A stretch of DNA of 16,907 bases from positions 1-16,907 of the forward strand of contig CALDSR010000032.1 in NCBI GenBank assembly GCA_937924505.1. Reading direction: 5' to 3'. The first letter of the stretch is position 1; every line of letters starts with the position of its first letter. Position numbers and translations under genes: made by a program. Positions 13,376 to 16,907 of the stretch are shown here, one piece after another. Under the pieces are notes generated by a model. The model did no database searches. It was not told where the DNA came from and saw only the letters and a program-made list of their open reading frames with translations. Source of the DNA: an uncultured Granulosicoccus sp. (GTDB lineage Bacteria; Pseudomonadota; Gammaproteobacteria; Granulosicoccales; Granulosicoccaceae).

Positions 13376-15529
13376 ATGAGCCCTGAAAGACAATCCTCAA
13401 ATTCGTACATAGCGGACATCGAGCGCGCAGCCGCCGATCGCGGCCCGCTTGACTGGATTGTATTCATCGGCAGCATCCTGTTTGCGATTTGGCATATCTA
13501 CACAAACCTGATTCTGATCGAACCAGGAATCTGGCAGAACGCAATCCATTACGCAGGCTTTGCATTTATTGCTGCCGCAACAACGACGTTTGTGTCGGGC
13601 CATCAAAACAAGACGATGTATTACATCAATATCGTGTTTGGTGTGTTGATTGCGCTGTCGGCCCTATGGATTGCGGCAGCGGAGAACGGCGTATACGAAC
13701 GTACATTAGCCAAGACAGGTTTGTCCTGGCAATTCGGCGTTCTGGATTGGGTAGCGGGTTTTTTTGTCATCATTGGCGCTATTGAGCTGACTCGACGCCT
13801 GACTGGCTGGATTATCCCGATTCTGGTGCTTTTGGCCTTGTCGTATATTTTGTTCCTGGGGGAGAGTCTCCCCGGGGCGTTTCGCGCCGCAAGTCTTCCG
13901 CTTGACGATGTTCTGTTCCGTTCTCTTTACAACGACGAGGGCATGTTTGGAATCATCACTACCATTTCATCATCGAACATTACGCTGTTCATGATATTTG
14001 GTGCCTTTCTCGTTGTATCTGGCGCATCCGATTTTGTCATTGAAATCTCCAAGGTAGTCGCTGGGCGATTTCGTGGCGGCGCAGCGTTTGTTGCCGTTAT
14101 ATCCTCGGCACTGACCGGAACCATTTCAGGTTCAGCCATAGCCAACACCGCATCCACCGGCGTCATCACCATCCCATTGATGAAGTCGAATGGCTTTCGC
14201 GGGCAGTTTGCGGCGGGTGTTGAAGCCTCGGCGTCGACCGGTGGGCAGCTGATGCCACCGATCATGGGGGCTGGTGCATTCATAATGGCCAGCTACACCG
14301 GAATACCCTATAGCACTATCGTTGCGGTCTCTATCGTTCCAGCGCTGCTCTATTTTTTATCCGTCGGCTTTATCGTGCGCATCGAGGCCATCAAATATCA
14401 AATCGGCACGGAAGAAGTCCCTGCCATTGATAAAAAGAAAATGTTTGCAGGCCTCCTGAACTTCGTACTGCCGCTGGGCGTTATGACAACTTTACTCGTC
14501 AGCGGTCGCACTCCCAGTTTTGCCGCATCGGTAGCTATCGGAACATTGATTCTGGTGAGTTTCGCAACGCCGAACAAAATGACTCCGAAGAATTTGGCCA
14601 AAGCACTATCGTTGGGTATCAAAACCGCCACCATGACCGCAATTTTGTTGGTCGCAGTTGGCTTGATCAATAACGCGGTAACAACATCCGGCATTGCCAA
14701 TACCTTCGCGCTCATGATTGCGCAATGGTCTCAAGGATCATTGTTACTGGCGTTGACATTAATCACGATCGCATCACTAGTTCTAGGCATGGGCTTGCCA
14801 GTTACTGCTGCTTACATCGTGCTATCAATTCTATCTGCGCCTGCGCTTGCCGGTATGTTGGCAGACGGCGTCATTGTCGAGCAACTGGTTCAAGGCATTA
14901 GCGACCCAGGAGTGGCGGCCATGTTCATGTTGGTTGATCCGGAACTACCTGCACGTCTGGCCACGGGCATCCCTGAAGTAGAGGCACGAGAACTGTTGTC
15001 CACCATCCCCTTCGATATTTCAGTCGCACTACGACCATTGATCGTCGACCCAGCCATCATGACCACATTTTTGTTGACAGCTCATTTGATCGTATTCTGG
15101 TTAAGTCAGGACAGCAATGTGACACCACCGGTATGCCTGGCCGCATTTACCGCTGCGGGCATTGCGGGCTCCAAGCCTATGGCCACAGGCGTCGAAGCAT
15201 GGAAGATAGCCAAGGGCTTGTATGTGGTGCCTTTGTTATTTGCCTACACACCAATGATCGGTGCGGACCTACCCGAACTCCTGCGCATCGGGATATTTTC
15301 ACTCGCTGGAATTTATGCGCTTAATGCCCTTTTACAACGATATTCCGAAGGCCCGATTCCCTGGTGGGGCTACCCGGTATTTATTGTTGGTGCTATCGGC
15401 TGTTTCATTCCATTGAACTGGGGTTTGAATCTGGCTGGCACCGCTGCTGTGGTTGCAATGATCATGTTGTCTGGTCGAAGAGGAGCGGTAGGGCAAGATG
15501 ATTCGGTGGCAAGCAGCGCCCACGGATAA
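13376..15529 (+). CDS. TRAP transporter fused permease (4TM/12TM, TAXI-type)
   Basis: 717-residue polytopic inner-membrane protein in which the small (DctQ-like) and large (DctM-like) permease parts are fused, as in COG4666/TIGR02123 proteins that work with TAXI receptors. The N-terminal part has helices such as WIVFIGSILFAIWHIY and LDWVAGFFVIIGAIEL. The large-subunit part has the hallmark SALTGTISGSAIANTASTGVITIPLMK, VEASASTGGQLMPPIMGAGAF, GMGLPVTAAYIVLS and SNVTPPVCLAAFTAAGIAGSKPM. Uptake is expected to be driven by an ion gradient, usually Na+. Between residues ~497 and 569, between the conserved transport helices, there is an extra mostly soluble segment (QGISDPGVAAM... to LLSTIPFDISVALRP). 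The ATG at 13376 has an AAAGG about ten bases upstream. It lies downstream of the binding-protein gene, after the hairpin. Confidence 0.94.
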   Translation: MSPERQSSNSYIADIERAAADRGPLDWIVFIGSILFAIWHIYTNLILIEPGIWQNAIHYAGFAFIAAATTTFVSGHQNKTMYYINIVFGVLIALSALWIAAAENGVYERTLAKTGLSWQFGVLDWVAGFFVIIGAIELTRRLTGWIIPILVLLALSYILFLGESLPGAFRAASLPLDDVLFRSLYNDEGMFGIITTISSSNITLFMIFGAFLVVSGASDFVIEISKVVAGRFRGGAAFVAVISSALTGTISGSAIANTASTGVITIPLMKSNGFRGQFAAGVEASASTGGQLMPPIMGAGAFIMASYTGIPYSTIVAVSIVPALLYFLSVGFIVRIEAIKYQIGTEEVPAIDKKKMFAGLLNFVLPLGVMTTLLVSGRTPSFAASVAIGTLILVSFATPNKMTPKNLAKALSLGIKTATMTAILLVAVGLINNAVTTSGIANTFALMIAQWSQGSLLLALTLITIASLVLGMGLPVTAAYIVLSILSAPALAGMLADGVIVEQLVQGISDPGVAAMFMLVDPELPARLATGIPEVEARELLSTIPFDISVALRPLIVDPAIMTTFLLTAHLIVFWLSQDSNVTPPVCLAAFTAAGIAGSKPMATGVEAWKIAKGLYVVPLLFAYTPMIGADLPELLRIGIFSLAGIYALNALLQRYSEGPIPWWGYPVFIVGAIGCFIPLNWGLNLAGTAAVVAMIMLSGRRGAVGQDDSVASSAHG

Positions 15530-15688
15530 CCGGCCTACTTGGGTGTTGTTATCGAGATTCAGTGACGGCTTTCCAATCTGTCGAACAGGGAGGTTCAACG
15601 GAATGAACCCCAATTGCCCCCGCTGCGCTGCCTCTGGCGTCGTACAACTATGGCCGGTTTCGTCTCATGACGCGGACGCCCGGAGGAT

Positions 15689-16117
15689 TCAGTGATAACG
15701 CTGCAAAGCCTGCGTCTCGGCATTTGAAGAGGCTCGACGCGGAGCCAGCACATTCACATTCGGATCTACCGTCACCGTTTGGCTTGTCACGCCGGTCGGG
15801 GCTGTCTGGCTGAAATGTGTGACGCCGTCTGCATCTTGCCAGGTAAAGATCTCAGCCTTTCCCGCAGCGTCGTCGTCACCCACACCCCCTACACCAGAAC
15901 GCAGCGCAGCAACAGAGGCGCCAGCCCCCCGCTTCAACCCATCGAGCGGCCCGTTCAGGACACCCACAATTCGCGAGGCCCCTTCGCCAGCGATGTTTTT
16001 CCATAGCGCTCCAGGGTCTCCACCGCGCAGATAGTAGCCATACCCGAGCACCCCAAGCACCAGCGCGAGCGATGCAATGGTCTTGAACAGCAGTTTGCCG
16101 AGCATTCGCCAAAACAT
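15689..16117 (-). CDS. DUF4124-domain membrane-anchored protein
   Basis: 142 residues from the ATG at 16117 (MFWRMLGKLLFKT); a frame open to 16171 would add 18 residues before a sensible membrane segment and is not preferred. One hydrophobic helix at ~13-28 (ASLALVLGVLGYGYYL) anchors it. A Gly/Ala-rich middle leads to IFTWQDADGVTHFSQTAPTG at ~88-107, the typical DUF4124 motif (xxKWxDxxGxxxYSDxPP) of short periplasmic proteins of unknown role in proteobacteria. The tail is polar. The gene is convergent with the permease gene and divergent from rpmE. Motif match is good; function unknown. Confidence 0.8.
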   Translation of the reverse strand: MFWRMLGKLLFKTIASLALVLGVLGYGYYLRGGDPGALWKNIAGEGASRIVGVLNGPLDGLKRGAGASVAALRSGVGGVGDDDAAGKAEIFTWQDADGVTHFSQTAPTGVTSQTVTVDPNVNVLAPRRASSNAETQALQRYH

Positions 16118-16188
16118 AGGCAGAACCTGAAATGTGGCCGATACTGGAGAAAATAGCGGCGAGATAGCCACCCGCTTGACGCTGAGGC

Positions 16189-16217
16189 TTGCAATTTGCG
16201 TCGTACGGCCCTAGTAT
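16189..16217 (+). promoter_or_regulatory. candidate sigma-70 promoter for rpmE
   Basis: TTGCAA (16189-16194) and TAGTAT (16212-16217) are separated by exactly 17 bp, about 39 bp before the rpmE ATG. The -35 matches TTGACA at four of six and the -10 matches TATAAT at four of six. Placement and spacing fit, but it was picked by eye. Confidence 0.4.
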
Positions 16218-16255
16218 CCCTTTCCTAATTTTTACCCGGGCACACCTGCGAAATC

Positions 16256-16459
16256 ATGAAACCGGATATCCACCCAGAATACAAACAGATCAACGTCACG
16301 TGCAGCTGTGGCAACGCTTTCGAAACTGGCTCTACCGCCGGTCGAGATATCAGCGTTGAAGTCTGCGCTTCCTGCCATCCGTTCTACACCGGAAAGCAGA
16401 AAGTCATGGACACAGCTGGTCAGGTCGACAAATTCCGTAGACGTTACAGCGCTAAATAA
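16256..16459 (+). CDS. rpmE: 50S ribosomal protein L31 (zinc-binding type)
   Basis: 67 residues (E. coli 70). [24 protein letters not shown] and [25 protein letters not shown] follow E. coli RpmE almost position by position. The four zinc ligands C16, C18, C37 and C40 are all present, so this is the zinc-containing paralogue rather than the zinc-free YkgM type expressed under zinc starvation. The ribosome site is weak. A rho-independent terminator lies 48 bp downstream of the stop, so the gene is probably monocistronic. Confidence 0.97.
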   Translation: MKPDIHPEYKQINVTCSCGNAFETGSTAGRDISVEVCASCHPFYTGKQKVMDTAGQVDKFRRRYSAK

Positions 16460-16506
16460 GGCGGCTGACGGCACACGGATCGTGCCCATTCATAGACTGA
16501 TCGAGA

Positions 16507-16531
16507 GGGCGCCAGTGATGGCGCCCTTTTT
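16507..16531 (+). terminator. rho-independent terminator after rpmE
   Basis: GGGCGCC (16507-16513), loop AGTGAT, GGCGCCC (16520-16526), then TTTTT. A textbook GC-rich stem with U-tract, 48 bp after the rpmE stop codon. Confidence 0.92.
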
Positions 16532-16582
16532 ACGTTGATTGAAATTTACCAACAGCTCACCCGTCATCTCGCGACAGGGCTC

Positions 16583-16907
16583 ATGCTCGGACAGTGCCTG
16601 CTCATCGCCAGTACAGCGGCGCATGCCATAGACACTCCGCTGGCGAGCTGCCTGCAGAACCGAAACTCCGAAGCTGCCCGCGTGGCAAAAGTGACCGACG
16701 GAGATACCTTGGTGCTGACCAATGGGCAGCGTGTCCGCATTATCGGAATCAACACGCTGGAACTCAATGCCAGATCGCAGGCGTCGCGGGCCAGTGCTCG
16801 AGCAGCGACGAACGCATTGCGCACATTGATCGGGAATCGGGAAATCACATTGCTGACCGGTCCCGAGCAGCGCGATCGACACGGGCGTCGTTTGGCCCAT
16901 GTGCTCA
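16583..16907 (+). CDS. secreted staphylococcal-nuclease-like (TNase) protein, 5' part
   Basis: The frame runs off the right edge after 108 codons. MLGQCLLIASTAAHA is a short signal-peptide-like start with a cleavage site after AHA. From residue 34 it reads VAKVTDGDTLVLTNGQRVRIIGINTLEL, the SNase core: D39/D41 (metal), R52 and E60 (equivalents of Arg35 and Glu43), and later RDRHGRRLA, where R102 corresponds to Arg87. Such enzymes cleave DNA or RNA with Ca2+; many exported bacterial homologues are of unknown role. The usual GIDTPE is GINTLE here, with Leu in place of the conserved Pro. The ATG at 16583 has an AGGG close upstream; a TTG at 16535 in the same frame would give a more basic signal-peptide start but overlaps the end of the rpmE terminator region. 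Confidence 0.85.
   Translation, partial: MLGQCLLIASTAAHAIDTPLASCLQNRNSEAARVAKVTDGDTLVLTNGQRVRIIGINTLELNARSQASRASARAATNALRTLIGNREITLLTGPEQRDRHGRRLAHVL

Noticed and set aside
15603..15695. 30-codon ORF with a CPRC motif after the permease gene
   Set aside because: A GGGAGG lies upstream, but the product is very short, overlaps the end of the DUF4124 gene and has only one cysteine pair; insufficient support for a gene.

Overview
The window looks like chromosomal DNA from a free-living, probably marine, gammaproteobacterium. This rests on the yicC // rph-rdgB-hemW neighbourhood, the gammaproteobacterial look of RNase PH, RdgB, HemW and ribosomal protein L31, a TAXI-type TRAP transporter with a DctB/DctD-like two-component system, and a TPP riboswitch. 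Base composition is balanced by eye. Granulosicoccus or a relative would fit, but that is a guess from gene content. No RNA genes, CRISPR array, intact insertion sequence or phage genes were seen.

Layout. (1) 1-1350: a possible gene tail on the + strand meets a decayed thiamine locus on the - strand. That locus is a TPP riboswitch, thiD broken by a one-base frameshift, and only the last ~70 codons of thiG. (2) 1443-2492: a small cysteine-rich lipoprotein gene and a poorly coding stretch with one doubtful small ORF. (3) 2493-3674: a CDP-alcohol phosphatidyltransferase followed by an HxGH cytidylyltransferase, a likely two-step lipid head-group or polar-alcohol transfer module. (4) 3707-4522 (-): an unknown single-pass membrane protein, preceded by what looks like the first ~36 codons of a Rieske ring-hydroxylating oxygenase, then ~360 bp with nothing recognised. 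(5) 4886-6805 (-): an APH-fold kinase and yicC. (6) 6886-9502 (+): rph, rdgB and hemW in a tight run, divergent from yicC. (7) 9679-12032: a DctB-like sensor kinase and a short response regulator with a receiver and a Fis-type helix-turn-helix but no AAA+ domain. (8) 12266-15529: a TAXI periplasmic binding protein and a fused TRAP permease, separated by a strong terminator-like hairpin. (9) 15689-16907: a DUF4124 protein (-), rpmE (+) with a clear terminator, and the 5' part of a secreted staphylococcal-nuclease-like protein that runs off the window.

How the genes fit together. Regions 7 and 8 are probably one functional unit: the kinase senses an extracellular organic acid through its periplasmic domain and the regulator controls the TRAP importer, whose leader contains hairpins and short repeats. 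Region 6 combines RNA 3'-end trimming, nucleotide-pool sanitation and haem delivery, a housekeeping cluster. Regions 1 and 4 show gene decay. I found no clearly new multi-gene system. The best candidates for a second look are the CDP-alcohol/cytidylyltransferase pair, the AAA+-less DctD-like regulator with its TAXI transporter, and the intact TPP riboswitch ahead of a broken thiamine operon.
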